Assembly (NCBI RefSeq): GCF_905147365.1
Contig: NC_056412.1
Span: forward strand, 10,036,001-10,100,000
Reading direction: 5' to 3'
DNA: 64,000 nucleotides
From: Aricia agestis
Lineage: Eukaryota; Arthropoda; Insecta; Lepidoptera; Lycaenidae
Below are positions 1 to 11,389 of this stretch, piece by piece. How positions within the stretch are numbered: the stretch's first letter is position 1; each line of letters opens with the position of its first letter. Made by a program: the position numbers and the translations under genes. The notes below the pieces were generated by a model, which did no database searches, was not told the origin of the DNA, and saw only the letters and a program-made list of their open reading frames with translations.

Positions 1-495
1 CATCCTTTGGGCAAGGATACCTAAAAACTGAAAAGTATAATATGACTTTATTAAATAAAAGAAAAGATTTTTATGTTTGTGGCTTTGCAAGAACATTAAA
101 AATGAGTTTCGACTTCATAATAATTATTTTACGTACAAAAGGAAAAATAGTGAACAAAGTTAACAATGAAACTATGATAATTAAATTCGATTAAATCTCA
201 AATCAGAACTGCGAATTACGATGTACACTCCATACTCGCTCGATAGATGGTGTAGCACTCCCTTTATATCGCGGTATTGTTTGTTTGCGGAGTATAATTA
301 TTATGGTTTAAAAATATCTGGAATAGGTTGTAATACTCAATCGAAAGTAACATCGATGCACGAATAACCTCCTGAAAGTTCAAAAGTTGTTGGGCTATCG
401 TCATAGAATTTGTACTTTGTAGAAGTACCTATAACCTGTTATTATCAATTATTAATTTTACGACCTAGAATATGAATTTATTAATAGTTTTCTTT
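1..495. other. Non-coding AT-rich stretch
   Basis: I see no open frame, splice-bordered exon or recognisable repeat here. Confidence 0.4.
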
Positions 496-710
496 ATTTT
501 ATAATTATTATAGTGGCTTGGCAATGAGCTCTAGAGAAATCATCAGCGACTGATTGGATTTATTGGGTACCATCGTCTACATTACATGTCATTACATACT
601 AAAAAACACTTTATGCTTGCCGTTTGTGTAAGTATGAACTACCCCAAATATGAAGTTTTATATTTGTTTTTCTTGTGCTCATTGCCGAGCCACTATAATA
701 ATTATAAAAT
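496..710. mobile_element. Foldback element, about 215 bp
   Basis: Bases 496-529 (ending GTGGCTTGGCAATGAGC) and 677-710 (starting GCTCATTGCCGAGCCAC) are near-perfect inverted repeats around a 147-base loop. Miniature inverted-repeat element; family unknown. Confidence 0.65.
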
Positions 711-975
711 TATTTATTTATTATTTATTATTAATTTTGTACAAGAATTTTAGGTAGGTTCCTAATGCCGCGGCCGCATATACAAATACAAATACAAATA
801 TTTATTGGCCAAAAAACAAAAATTAACATAATATGCGATAATGGATCCCCACACAAGGCGATGCCTGTCCTGTGGGGACGAGACGAAGTTACGATAATTA
901 CATAATTTTATGTTTTTAAAATAATTACTAATATAATTACACTAAATTAAAAGTTATTTTATTGATGTTATTAGT

Positions 976-1054
976 GTGAGTGTGTGTATGCGCGAGTGCG
1001 TGTGCGTGTGTGTTGTGTGTGTGTATGTGTGTGCGTGGGTATGTGCGCGTGTGC

Positions 1055-1111
<57 letters not shown>

Positions 1112-1136
1112 CGCGTGTATGTGTGTGTGTGTGTGC

Positions 1137-1225
<89 letters not shown>

Positions 1226-1243
1226 TGTGTGTGTGTGTGAGTG

Positions 1244-1290
<47 letters not shown>
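976..1290. repeat. (TG)n microsatellite with short CG, GA and TA interruptions
   Basis: About 310 bases of TG dinucleotides, broken by CGCGCG at about 1103-1114, two GCTTG units and GAGAGAGA near 1216. It lies inside the 3' UTR of the truncated LINE. Apparent Cys/Val-rich frames here are artefacts. Confidence 0.95.
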
Positions 1291-1304
1291 ATGTGAGCAT
1301 GACT

Positions 1305-2460
1305 TTATTCGGTAATTTTGATCATATTTTCAGCTTCCTCATAGGAAATTCCAAGAAGAGTTTCAGAAACAACAGTCTTAGCTTTCATAAAATATAACTT
1401 ATCAATTTGGCATAATTTAATAAGGTTATTGTATGTGTAAGGCAGGAGAAACAAGCCAAATTTTTGAGCGAACGAAGTTTTGACAGCGACTGCGGGAACT
1501 CTAAAAGACCGTTGTTTCATTAGTGTTATGTAATGGGAGGAGCTAAGGATATGCTTGTGCATAGCCATTCCTGCTCTTAGTATGTAGAGTTTCCTAACAC
1601 TTAATACACGAAATTCTTGATACAGAGCAGAGGTGGGATATCTTCTCCTTTTGTTCAGAGCAACTTTAAGTAAAGCACGCTGAGCTCTTTCGGCAGCGAT
1701 AAGGGTGGTAGACGCTGCACCTCCCCACACAGGTATGCAGTAGTTTATGATAGACTGACAGAGTGCTAGGTATATGGTTCTTAGTAAGTGAGGGTCCGCT
1801 GCGTTGCGTAGATTTCTCAGAACTGGTATTAGTTTTCGAATACGGGAGGTTAGTAGGCAAATATGTTCCCTAAAGGACAGCTTCTCATCTAAAATTATGC
1901 CAAGATATTTCAAGTTTGGTACTCTTTGAATTTGGGGACAGTTACAGGACTCTCGCTCATTAGCAGAACAGCTATGTATACTCAAATAAAGTAAAGGTTT
2001 GCAATTTGATGCAGCTGTTTTATGAAAAAACACAAATTTTGTTTTCGAGGTATTTATTGTTAACAAATTGGTTATAAGCCAATTTGAGACAAGCGCTAAT
2101 CCTTCTTCAGCAATTCGACGGACATCACTTACAGTTTTAGCGTGGAAAATGAGAGCAGTATCATCCGCGTAGCAGTAGATGTCTGCAGAGGCTAAGGGCA
2201 AGGAGGCAATTTCGTTTATGTAGAGTAAGAAAAGTGATGGGCCTAATATGCTGCCCTGAGGGACACCGTAAGTAATTGGTTTAGCATCACTTAAGTCATT
2301 ACCTAGTTTAACTCGTTGAAGTCTGTCTGATAAATAGCTGGTAAACCATTTTAAGGCAATACCCCTAACGCCACAAGATTCTAGTTTTCCCAAGAGTATG
2401 GGTATTGAAACTGTGTCGAATGCCTTAGCCAGATCAAGAAATACACCAACACAGCACCTA
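1305..2460 (-). CDS. Partial reverse transcriptase of the truncated LINE
   Basis: About 384 codons are open without a stop, starting inside the polymerase domain; an internal ATG at 2391-2393 is not a natural start. Both visible catalytic sites (FLDLAKAFD and YADD) are intact, and the thumb and C-terminal region follows (VLRNLRNAADPHLLRTIYLA, INYCIPVWGG). No endonuclease is present. It is a dead-on-arrival copy but little decayed. Confidence 0.85.
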
Positions 2461-2751
2461 AATAAAGAAAAACTATTGATAAATTCACTTAATGTTGATT
2501 TAAATTACAAAATAAGTTGAAGGCTTGACTTGAATGTGATCTGAAAACTTTTTACGATAAATATATTGCATGGCTATGCAATATTTTGCTTGGCTCCTTT
2601 TTACATTTAATGTTTTGGTGGGATTATACTTACAACTAATTTGTATGGACGTTTAGCTCAGTGTACTTAATACAAATATCACATTAATTAGGTGGGTAAG
2701 AGGCACGATAACATTTCTACATAATAATATTATAATTATTGCATGCTCTTA

Positions 2752-3225
2752 AGAGGATTCCACACCGCCATTTTTTCCATACAAACGCTGTCCCCTGTTT
2801 CCTCCCTGGATAATGCTAGTAGAGTTATAATTTTTTTCCTGAATATCTACGGCCACTAATACAATGTCCCTATGTTTTCTTTTTTTTCATAATTTAATTA
2901 TTAAATAAGATATGAACGTTCAAAAACCCAAAAAAATGGCCAGATTTTCCACTGTGTTCAAACGTCCAGAAAACAGATTTGGATAGATTATACAAAAAAA
3001 GCAAAACATAGGAACACAGCTCAAGCCTTTTTTTAATCTGTAATGAGAAAAGTACTTAAATCGGTTAAGTTTTGGAGAAGGAATCAGGGGACAACGAATC
3101 GTTGATTTTCTGGATTTTCTACAGTTGTCTCTATCGCGTTCTGCGGTATAGGCTTGAGGTAAGGGAGACAGCTATAGATATTACACGTACTTTTTTCTCA
3201 TTTCTCTAGCCGCTGTTGTATCCTC
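2752..3225 (-). mobile_element. MITE family 'AGAGGAT', copy 1
   Basis: Short inverted ends (AGAGGATTCC / GTATCCTCT), a 3-bp TTA duplication on each side, and an interior (serine-poor, non-coding) shared with copies at 14763 and 15435. Key shared phrases are 'acaacgaatcgttgatttt' and 'gtacgtgtaatatctatag'. About 474 bp, inverted relative to the other two copies. The TTA duplication suggests PIF/Harbinger mobilisation. Confidence 0.75.
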
Positions 3226-3349
3226 TTAAGACGGCCGTTTTTAAGTCGTTGTGTCTCAAATAAAAACAACACAACTAAATAAAATAAAACTTAATGAAAC
3301 TACAAAATACAAATCAAGTCAAATGTTATTTTTAACATAAAATTATATT

Positions 3350-3570
3350 TTTAACCGACTTCAAAAAAGGAGGTTATCAATTCGACGCGTACAATGTATA
3401 TGTATGTAATATTTCCAGAACTGCCCATTTTTTGTATAATATAAAATATTATATCAATCTATGACAGCTTCTGAACAGATGTGCCAAATTTCAAAAGTGT
3501 ATGTATGTATGTATGTATGTTTTTATGTTTGTGCACGCATATCTCCGGAACCACAAGTCCGATTTTAGTG
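3350..3570 (+). repeat. Interspersed lepidopteran repeat 'AACCGACTTC'
   Basis: Starts TTTTTAACCGACTTCAAAAAAGGAGGTT, includes GTATGTATGTATGTATG and a 'cgcatatctccggaaccac' segment. This motif recurs at 50683-50710. It resembles the end of a retroelement common in Lepidoptera; class not assigned. Confidence 0.6.
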
Positions 3571-4478
3571 ATTCTTTTTTTATTCTAGTAGGTATTGTTC
3601 AACTTAGTTTATTATTATTATTAGGAATACTGCAAGTTTGTTTTTTGAGATAGGGAATTTTAATTCTTAATTACGTAAGCGCATTCGGTAAGCGCCTGCG
3701 ACGCACTGAAATCTGAATACTGATTTCACCCCTGACCCCTGACCGCGGAACTAGGATCTCACCGGGCGAGATTATTTAACGGCATTATAGCGTATTATTG
3801 TGAGATAGCGACACTTAAATCTAATATTTAATTTAAAATATGTTTTATTTTACTTTATAAATGCTCGTAGCGTTCATTGAGTAAAAATATAAATGTACTA
3901 AATGCTAAGCTATAATGCCGTTAAGACTCGTTAGTCACATTTAAGTCTAATTTTTTCACTTTACGGCATTATTGTTTAGCAAACATAAAATCCTGCATTA
4001 AAAAAGAGTTACAATAAAATAGTTAAAGTACTTTAATCACTTTACAATGTACAAAATACCGTAAAACGGCAATCTAGTGAAACAATCACAAGAAAAGAGT
4101 ATAATAAAAATACAAGTTAATGAACATTAGCGGCTATATTGACTCCCAATATGACTTAACGTCATTTAAGCGTATTACATGCGCAAAAAAGGGTAATATG
4201 ACGGCATTTTCATTAATATTATTTCCGAAACTATTCAACTTATCAAAAAACCGCTTATGTAGGTCGATAGAGAATTTTTTTCTTATTCATGTACAGTCAA
4301 AACCTGAAAATCGACCAAATGTCACTTAACGGCATTTTTGTTATACCACGGCAGTACTATAAATATCAATAACGATTTTTATAAGAAACAAATAAAACTT
4401 ACATTTAATTATAATATAATCATTATGTATACAGAATTACTATACTACTTGCTTTTCATGACTATCCAATATCCATAC
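3571..4478. other. Intergenic stretch without a recognised gene
   Basis: The phrase 'acggcat(t)' recurs on both strands (about 3780, 3918, 3963, 4201, 4331), suggesting a decayed, partly palindromic repeat. The 69-codon frame at 4120 has no family resemblance and I do not call it. Confidence 0.35.
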
Positions 4479-4712
4479 TAATATTATTATAAATGCGAAA
4501 GTGTGTTTGTTTGTTTGATTGTCCTTTCTTCACGGCCTAGCGAAGCCACCAATCGACTTGATTTTTGATGTAGACTTAGTTGAAAGGATGAATTGAACAT
4601 AGGCTACTTTTGGTCTTGGAAAAACGTCAGGTTTCCAAAGGAGGTTTACAAGAATATTCGTATTTTATGCGATTTTTCAATTCGACGCGAGCGAAGCCGC
4701 GGGCAAAAGCTA
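4479..4712 (-). mobile_element. RTE-type LINE 3' fragment
   Basis: Read on the minus strand it starts 'ctagcttttgcccgcggc', continues with 'cttcgctcgcgtcgaat' and ends 'cgcatttataataatatta', the usual tail of lepidopteran RTE elements. Non-coding remnant. Confidence 0.7.
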
Positions 4713-5852
4713 GTGCTTCATGTATAATGATACCTATCTATAACTATTACTCCTTCGAATATACCTATGTACGGAAATATCTATGGTACCGGTACAATGA
4801 TTCATAAATTGCCATTAATGTAACTTTGTAATCTTATACATGTATTATATGGGATTACAAAGTTATTCACCCAGTTAGAGAAAGAAGAAGAAGACTGGAT
4901 AGTAATTATGAAATGTTTATTAGGTTTTCCCTTAATTAAGACACTAAACACAAGCTAGATATCTCTCTACCGACGATAAACCGGAGATATTGATGGTACG
5001 GGTACAATAATTCATAAACCGCAAATGTAACTTTGTAATCCTATACATTTATATGGGATTACAAAGTTATTTACGAAGTTAGTGTATCTAGAAAACTGGA
5101 CAGAAATTTTGTATTATTTGAATTTTTCCTTGATTTAGACTTAGTGTCACAAATTATATTCTAAGTTTGAAGGTTCTATGTCTGCTAGAAGTGCCTTAGA
5201 CTTTTGGTGATCGGTCAGTCAGTCAGTCAGTCAGTCAGTCAGTGACAAAATTAAGAAACTTTAACAAGTTACAGCTCTTAAACTACTCGTTCAAATTTAA
5301 TAAAATTTTAAATATATCGTGTTTATACAATGCTTGCTTAGCAACTGAAAATTCAGGCTTGTTGGTTTAGCCACAACGAAGTTATAGGGGGTCAAAAAGA
5401 GCCTGAATTGGTTCGAGAAAAGTATGGTACGGCCGTGCCGCTTTTTTGCTCGACTTGGCGGGGGCACTGCCGTGCCCCCAGATTGATCGTCAAAACTCTA
5501 TCGTCGTCGGCCGTCGATAGGGACTCACTTACACAAAGAGCTAGCTGAAACTTAAGTTTCAAAGTAAGTATGTCAATAAAATGTCACACTACATAATATA
5601 AAAAGTTAAATATGTGAATTGGAGAGGCAAACATGTTTTCTGTGCCGAATAAATTAGCAAGAAATAATAGTACAAGATAGACCCAAGAGATGATGGATAA
5701 TGTGAGGTCTATTTGACCACATGAATAATAATTATTATATCAAACAGCACTCTCGCGTTGGGCCTTTTTCGTAACGACCGGGCATTAAATATACTGCCAG
5801 TTTTATTACTTTATCTTCAAATATATTAAAAAGAATAACTGGTCGTTTTCAG
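4713..5852. other. Intergenic/intronic stretch with repeat debris
   Basis: Contains two diverged direct copies around 4795-4870 and 5010-5075 (ttcataaa..gtaactttgtaatc..atgggattacaaagttatt). It also has a (GTCA)n tract at 5213-5243 and a GC-rich repeat ending 'ggcactgccgtgcccccag' near 5482. No coding region recognised before the exon at 5853. Confidence 0.45.
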
Positions 5853-7517
5853 ATTCCTCCCCGGTGCGGTGCGGGTGCCCGGCCGCCGCCCGCGCTGCCG
5901 CCGCGACAGATGTCCGCCGCCGCCGACCTCAACGCCGCACCCGCCTCGCCCGCCTCGCCCAGGTGACAACATCACATCACATGTAGTGAGAACAAATAGA
6001 GTAGATTCGCTGATGGCAAGCTATAGGCAATATAACATCCTAGATCCCACGACATTGGAATAGGAAAGATTTTATAACCAGAGAGCGCTATTTATATAAT
6101 CTATGAAGCAATCAAATTCACCACTAAACTACTTCACGTCAAAAAGAACCAATCACGATAAGCGAAGAGGTACATAATAATCGCGACATCTAGCGGGATA
6201 ATTTGGCAAAAATCTTCCAAATTACGACTTCATTGAATAATTATATTAATAAGTATTGTAGATAAGTTTGATTTCGAATTGGTAGCAATAATTATTTTGG
6301 ACACCAAAACTGGGAAATCCTTTAAAAGAGGCGAAGAGACATACTACATAATATTATCTTTTTTAGTTGGATGTTTTGTGAGCCAAATTGTTCAAGATAA
6401 TATGCACCCTGCAATCAAACCTTCCGGCCAAATTTCGATATATTGATCCTAGTTAAAAATAAAAATGTTATAGGACTCGCTCAGTACTAAAATGTTGAGA
6501 AATAGCTTAGATAATAATCGGTCCGCGTGCAAGCTGCCCGTATCCTATAATTTATAAGATGTTTTGCTGCCATGGGGCATGGGGGTAACGCGCGGGCGGT
6601 TATAATACAACATGACTAGAAATAGGCCCTCAGATGATACAATATCATAGATGGTCGCTGTTAAGCATTTGTGTACTAAGTACCTAACCCACAAAAAAAA
6701 TGTTGAGTTATGAATTCAAAAACAATGTCTAAATTTAAAAGTTACAACATGTTAAAACTCTAAAATTAAATAAATAATATTATAAAAATTATGTATCTTA
6801 TGTATTTTATTATAGATTTCATAATTAACTATGCACATAATTAATGTAACTAAAAAGTACTTGCTATACTTATTTATAATTACATAAACTATAACATAAT
6901 AAACAAAATAATAATTTAACATGTATATTGCCACATCCAGTTATATGAGATCCATGATGTTATTCTGTGTTTACGTAAGTTTTTACTGTCCACCCTCAAA
7001 ACGAATACAAAAATTAATTACTAATTAGTTATGAATAAGTGTTGTAAATTGTAATGTTTTGAGCAAAGTTTATAATATTATAATGTATTATTGTAAGCCT
7101 GTACACGCGGTACGCTTAGAGCAAATAACTGATAATTATTGTATATTTTCTCAGTTAAGTGAATTGTGTAAGTTCTTTTGAGAAAATAAATGTCTTAAAC
7201 CATGAATGCAGTCTTGCTCTAAATGATCTAAAGAACATGACTGCATTCATAACTCAATATGTATTTTTGTGGATGATAAACAAATGTTTGGCAGCGTAAA
7301 AATGTAATTAAAGAGGTAGAAAACTGACCCTAACTTACGTTGTAACTATTTAATCTGTTCCCTAACAATGTTTAGGGCGAACGGCAGCCCTGCGGCAGCG
7401 CGGCGGCTTCAGCGTCAGGGGTCAGCAAGCGCGCCCTTCGCCCCCACCAACCCCTTCACCGCGCCGCGACACACCGACTTCGTCATCCCCCAGCGCCGCC
7501 CCTCCGGCCACTCCTAG
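5853..7517 (+). CDS. 3'-terminal two exons of an unidentified gene, proline-rich tail with an NPF motif
   Basis: Exon 5853-5962 follows TTTTCAG and ends at CCCAG|GTGAC. Exon 7376-7517 follows ATGTTTAG and ends in TAG. Joined (phase 0, then AG|G) they encode 83 residues. The first exon gives IPPRCGAGARPPPALPPRQ and then an Ala/Ser/Pro stretch. The second gives a segment with APFAPTNPFTAPRHTDFVIP and ends RRPSGHS. The RPPPALPPR run is of SH3-ligand type, and NPF is the tripeptide bound by EH domains, so an endocytic protein such as a synaptojanin-like factor is possible; this is a guess. Both exons are about 75-80% GC in AT-rich surroundings. Upstream exons must lie before position 1 or were not recognisable. 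A possible polyadenylation signal AATAAA is at 7733-7738. Confidence 0.6.
5963..7375 (+). other. Intron of the proline-rich gene
   Basis: Bounded by GTGAC and TTTAG. AT-rich with no recognisable transposon apart from small palindromes. Confidence 0.45.
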
Positions 7518-7674
7518 CTCTGCCACTGACGAGTGACGACCTGTCCGCTGATAGATACACTATAATATTCACTGTAATGTTTGTTGTTATACTAAAGAGC
7601 ATATGAGTAAGTCAAATTACATTCGCTAGTTATGATAGCGGAGTTAGATATCAATAAGGTATGGGGTTTTAGAA

Positions 7675-7795
7675 TTGAATAGAAAATACTTTATTTGTAC
7701 AACTTAAAACTAAACTTTAACTTAAAAAACACAATAAAGGAAAAATATGTACAAATAGGCGGTCTTACTGCTAACAGCAGTTTCTGCCAGACAAC
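7675..7795 (-). repeat. LINE-like 3' tail remnant
   Basis: On the minus strand it reads 'gcagaaactgctgttagcagtaagaccgcctatttgtac ... caataaagtattttc', a phrase typical of lepidopteran LINE 3' ends. It overlaps the candidate AATAAA at 7733-7738, so that signal may be transposon sequence. Confidence 0.45.
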
Positions 7796-8054
7796 CTTTT
7801 ACTTAAATTTATTTATTTATTTTAGAGGTTACATAAACGGGTAACTCAATTACATCGCAAGAGTCATGACAAGTGACGCGTTGTGTAATAGTCATACCCC
7901 ATACATTCTTGACATCTAACTTCGCTATCGAAACAAGCGAGTGTAATTTGACTAAGCACCCAGGTCTAACATGGCTACTTTGAATGCTTCATAGTTCGCT
8001 CACACAAATACACCTTTACGAAACGGCTATATTATTTTAGATGGAATGTAGAAC

Positions 8055-8292
8055 GTCAATGAGGAATTTCGATATTTTATTTACCACTAGGTGGAGCTAT
8101 GTTGCCGTGTGTCAAATTCAATCGTGTTAAATAACTGTCATATAACAATAATATGATATATAGCAATGAATAAGGAAACAGAGTCAATGATATATAGCTA
8201 TCACAATATAGCTGTCATTTTCTGTATGACACGAAATACCCTACGGCTAAATAGCTCCACATGTGGCAAATGAAATATCGGAAGCCTTTAAT
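8055..8292. repeat. Diverged foldback around 'GTGGAGCTAT'
   Basis: 'aatttcgatattttatttaccactaggtggagctat' near 8065 pairs imperfectly with 'atagctccacatgtggcaaatgaaatatcgg' near 8251. Old element; limits uncertain. Confidence 0.45.
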
Positions 8293-8852
8293 AACTATTC
8301 ATCATTTTTCGATCGTTCTACTGAAATGTCAAATCTAAGGTGATAAATTATATTAAGTTACTGTACTGTAGCAACTTCTCTCAAAACGTTGTGAAATTCA
8401 CTCAATGTCGCCATTTTAGTCCTGCTGAACAAACAGAGTTTTCACATTATGCTGTACAATATTGAATGTCGTACCGATAAATTACTTGAGACTCATACTA
8501 GCAAAGAGAAGGGATTTGCTTCAATATGGAACATTACATTGACAATCATAATTTTTATTATCAGTTAGTTATGCAACGCATCACACGATAACTTTCTAGA
8601 CATGGGAAAAATGCTGTTAAGCCAAAATAACGCATAAGGATGTTTGCAGTTTTTATCTGTGGCATAGTGTGAAAACGCTGTAACGCCTTTAGATGCAAAC
8701 CTTCTATAATAGGAGATGGTGGGACAACACACAGCATCGAAGCGCTTGAGAGCATAAGAGCTATTAATGTCTGCAAGCAAGAGACATAACATTGCCCCAT
8801 CATCTCTCAAGTTTTCATTTGATAGCGACAGTTTACAGTAATTGCGCTGTTT

Positions 8853-9191
8853 GGCTTGGTTCACAGTACACGGCACAATCCTGCAGGTTTTTTTTGCAGT
8901 ATACCGTCTAACGCATGCAATGTGTATAGAACCATCGACACCTCGATTGTACTGCAACAAATCGTGCAGTACAATCGACGAGTGAATGGTTCTATATACA
9001 TTGTATGCACCCTAAATGCACCACTATAAATTATTCGTTAAGACAATTAACACGTCGATTGTACTGCAACAAATCGTGCAGTACAATCAACGAGTAAATG
9101 GTTCTTTATAGGTACATTGTATGCACCACTATTTATTCGTTAAGACGTAAACTGCAAAAAACGTGCAGGATTGTGCCGTGTGAACGAAGCC
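8853..9191. mobile_element. Foldback MITE with an internal tandem duplication
   Basis: Outer arms GGCTTGGTTCACAGTACACG and CGTGTGAACGAAGCC are inverted. Inside, a unit of about 120 bp (cgattgtactgcaacaaatc ... ggttctatatacattgtatgcacc) occurs twice in tandem (about 8943 and 9056). Each unit is itself a hairpin (CGATTGTACTGCA / TGCAGTACAATCG). Non-coding; the frame at 8565-8960 on the minus strand runs through an arm. Confidence 0.75.
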
Positions 9192-9814
9192 TAACGCTTT
9201 ATGTTCCTCAACAGATATAAATTGTATTAAGTCGCATCTTAGAAATAGGAAGTTGAATTTATGAAAATATACATTTCAATATAAATATAAATTGCTAACA
9301 AACGTTATAAAATGCATGATATAATTTAGCTATCACCTCGTCACAATATATTTTATTGAAGCTCGATAATTCTGATCGGTTGCAATAATTATGTTCACTG
9401 ATAGGTTTATTATAGAGTTAGAATGTTGTTGTTCAATAAAATAATTGTGTGCCGTGTATCCCAGCTAAAGGAATTACAAATTATGTTATTGTAGATACTC
9501 GGATGTCTTGCTGTGTGTAGAATAATATAAAAATAGATACGGTATATTTTTAATAGGAAAATAAATGTTTATAACAATGTAATAATAAATACCGTTTATC
9601 AGAAGTTACATCTTTTCATCATTTGTTTCACCTACACCATCCCTTTTTTGTGTAAAATAAAAATTAAGTTTGTGAAGTCATACAATTCACTTACTATAAT
9701 AATGTTAACAATGTCAAGATTATTCTACTAATTTTGATAATTTAAAAGAATATAATAATATACGGCTCTACGGCGTAGTAGCTCGCTACGCCGTAGTACC
9801 GCGCTACGTAACTG

Positions 9815-10003
9815 TCGTAGGTTACACGCTCAATCTTGATTCTGGCATCAGTTCAGTTCATCAATCTGATATTGACGCCACATTGATGGCTAAAATGTAC
9901 ATAATAAAAAATGATCAGTCCATCAATCCGTGGGTTACACGTTCAGTTTCGCGTCAATCTTTACCAGGTTGATGAGAAACTGAACGTGTAACCTCCGACA
10001 TAG
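9815..10003. mobile_element. Foldback element with arms 'GGTTACACG(T/C)TCA'
   Basis: 'tgtcgtaggttacacgctcaatcttgattctggcatcag' pairs with 'ctgaacgtgtaacctccgacat'. A further partial copy of the arm (gggttacacgttcagtttcgcgtcaatc) lies at 9932. Confidence 0.6.
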
Positions 10004-10672
10004 ATCTATAACTATTGGCCAAACCACGAACGAGTGAAAACTACATTGTATAATATCAGATAATAAAATGTAATTTTGTTACCTTTTGGTTTGGTCCATA
10101 GTCTAGCTGGCAAACTTATTTTCGCGTCTCTATGATATAACTAAATGCAACGCAGCGAAATCTAGTAAAAAATAAAACATCAATTTAAACTTTGGTAATT
10201 TTTATATCACCGATATTAACAGAAGTTTTTAAAAAGTAACAAATAATATTCTTATAGGTAAAAGTAACTAAAAACTAAAACAGGTACCTACAACCTACAA
10301 TGCCTGTCACATAGAAGGATATTGTAAGAGTAAGGGTTAGCTTCCACCGTCATGCGAATCGACGCGGCACATACCTACATCCAATTTTAAGCACAAAATC
10401 ATCACCTTTTAATCAATTTAAATTATCACAACGCTGCATAAATGTAGGTATACACATAAATTACAGCAGCATTTTCGTGCCTCGTCGAATCGCGTCTCGG
10501 TGGAACCTGACCACAATTAAAGTACAAACTAACTTACAGCTATATTCAGTCGAATGTGCAGAGACAAGAGAGGTGGAATGATGGCGAATGAATTGACAAA
10601 GACGGTAAAACAAAGTAAGTAGTTCAGTTGTTAAAAGTAAGTAAATAAAACTATATTTTATTCGTAGTCTTA
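10004..10672. other. Intergenic, no gene recognised
   Basis: AT-rich. The minus-strand frame at 10461-10688 (75 codons) has no supporting features. Confidence 0.35.
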
Positions 10673-10812
10673 GCCCCAATTTCACCAACGACTGTTAAAG
10701 TTAACGCTCGAATTAGTATCACGTTACCTCTTTCATTTTTCTTGTGAATGAAAGAGAAGACATGACATTTTAACAAGCTGTTAACACTATCATATTTTGG
10801 TGAAATTGGGGC
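10673..10812. mobile_element. Palindromic MITE with TTA duplication, 140 bp
   Basis: Ends GCCCCAATTTCACCAA ... TTTTGGTGAAATTGGGGC, flanked by TTA at 10670-10672 and 10813-10815. Confidence 0.85.
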
Positions 10813-10815
10813 TTA

Positions 10816-11257
10816 GTTTAGTAAACTCCCGCACCATTGCAGCTGTTAGGAATGGAAATAAACCATTAACCACAACAAAAAAAGGTTCCCTTTGCACAAA
10901 AATAAGTCCTAATATAATATTTTGTACGTAACTTTAAAACAAATGGAATGCTTCAATTCGCCTCGATTCCACACTACCTCCACATCTGCGTTTACTTTAG
11001 ATTATGCTAATATGATAAACAAGTAGTAGTACCACTTAGGTACGTAGTAACCGTTCACTAATCTGGTAGTCCTAGCTAAAAGCTATTATTAGGTATGTAA
11101 ATGCTCTCGAATGTGTTATCTATGGTCAAAACCGCCAGTGTGTGTTAGTGTTCGGACAGAAAAACAACTGTGACTTCGATTTCACAGCTACAAGCATACA
11201 AAAAGTAATCTTACAATACCTAAGTAATCTTCTATCATACACAGCATTTTGTAACTA
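10816..11257. other. Intergenic, no gene recognised
   Basis: No repeat or coding signal that I can support. Confidence 0.35.
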
Positions 11258-11389
11258 CAGTCTGTCAAGAAATTGAAGAAATTAAAAAGTGGCAACATCG
11301 TAGTGTCACCCCTTTCAAATTAATCTAAGAAAAGAGGGGTGACACTACGATGTTGCCACTTTTTAATTTCTTCACTTTCTTGACAGACT
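11258..11389. mobile_element. Near-perfect palindrome, about 132 bp
   Basis: Arms of about 58 bp (CAGTCTGTCAAGAAATTGAA ... and its inverse ending TTCTTGACAGACTA). They include 'gtggcaacatcgtagtgtc' exactly mirrored. Probably a very young MITE, flanked by TA. Confidence 0.85.

Larger units (their letters stand above)
779..2460 (-). mobile_element. 5'-truncated CR1/Jockey-like LINE, 3' half
   Basis: The minus-strand frame is open from about 2460, upstream of the first Met codon, where VFLDLAKAFDTVS is an RT motif. It continues through GVPQGSILGPSLFLLYINEI, the CYADDTAL catalytic box, LTINTSKTKFVFF and NLKYLGIILDEKLSF to a TAA at 1305-1307. The 3' UTR contains the long (CA/TG)n array and an AATAAA on the minus strand at 801-806. 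It ends in tandem TATTTG units (about 779-800), the repeat-tail style of CR1-group LINEs. The 5' end is cut inside the RT domain, as expected from incomplete reverse transcription. Confidence 0.85.

Noticed and set aside
976..1397. Three overlapping plus-strand frames rich in Cys and Val
   Set aside because: They are translations of a TG microsatellite in three phases, not proteins.
8561..8960. Minus-strand frame of 131 codons
   Set aside because: It begins inside the arm and duplicated hairpin of a foldback element and shows no family motif.
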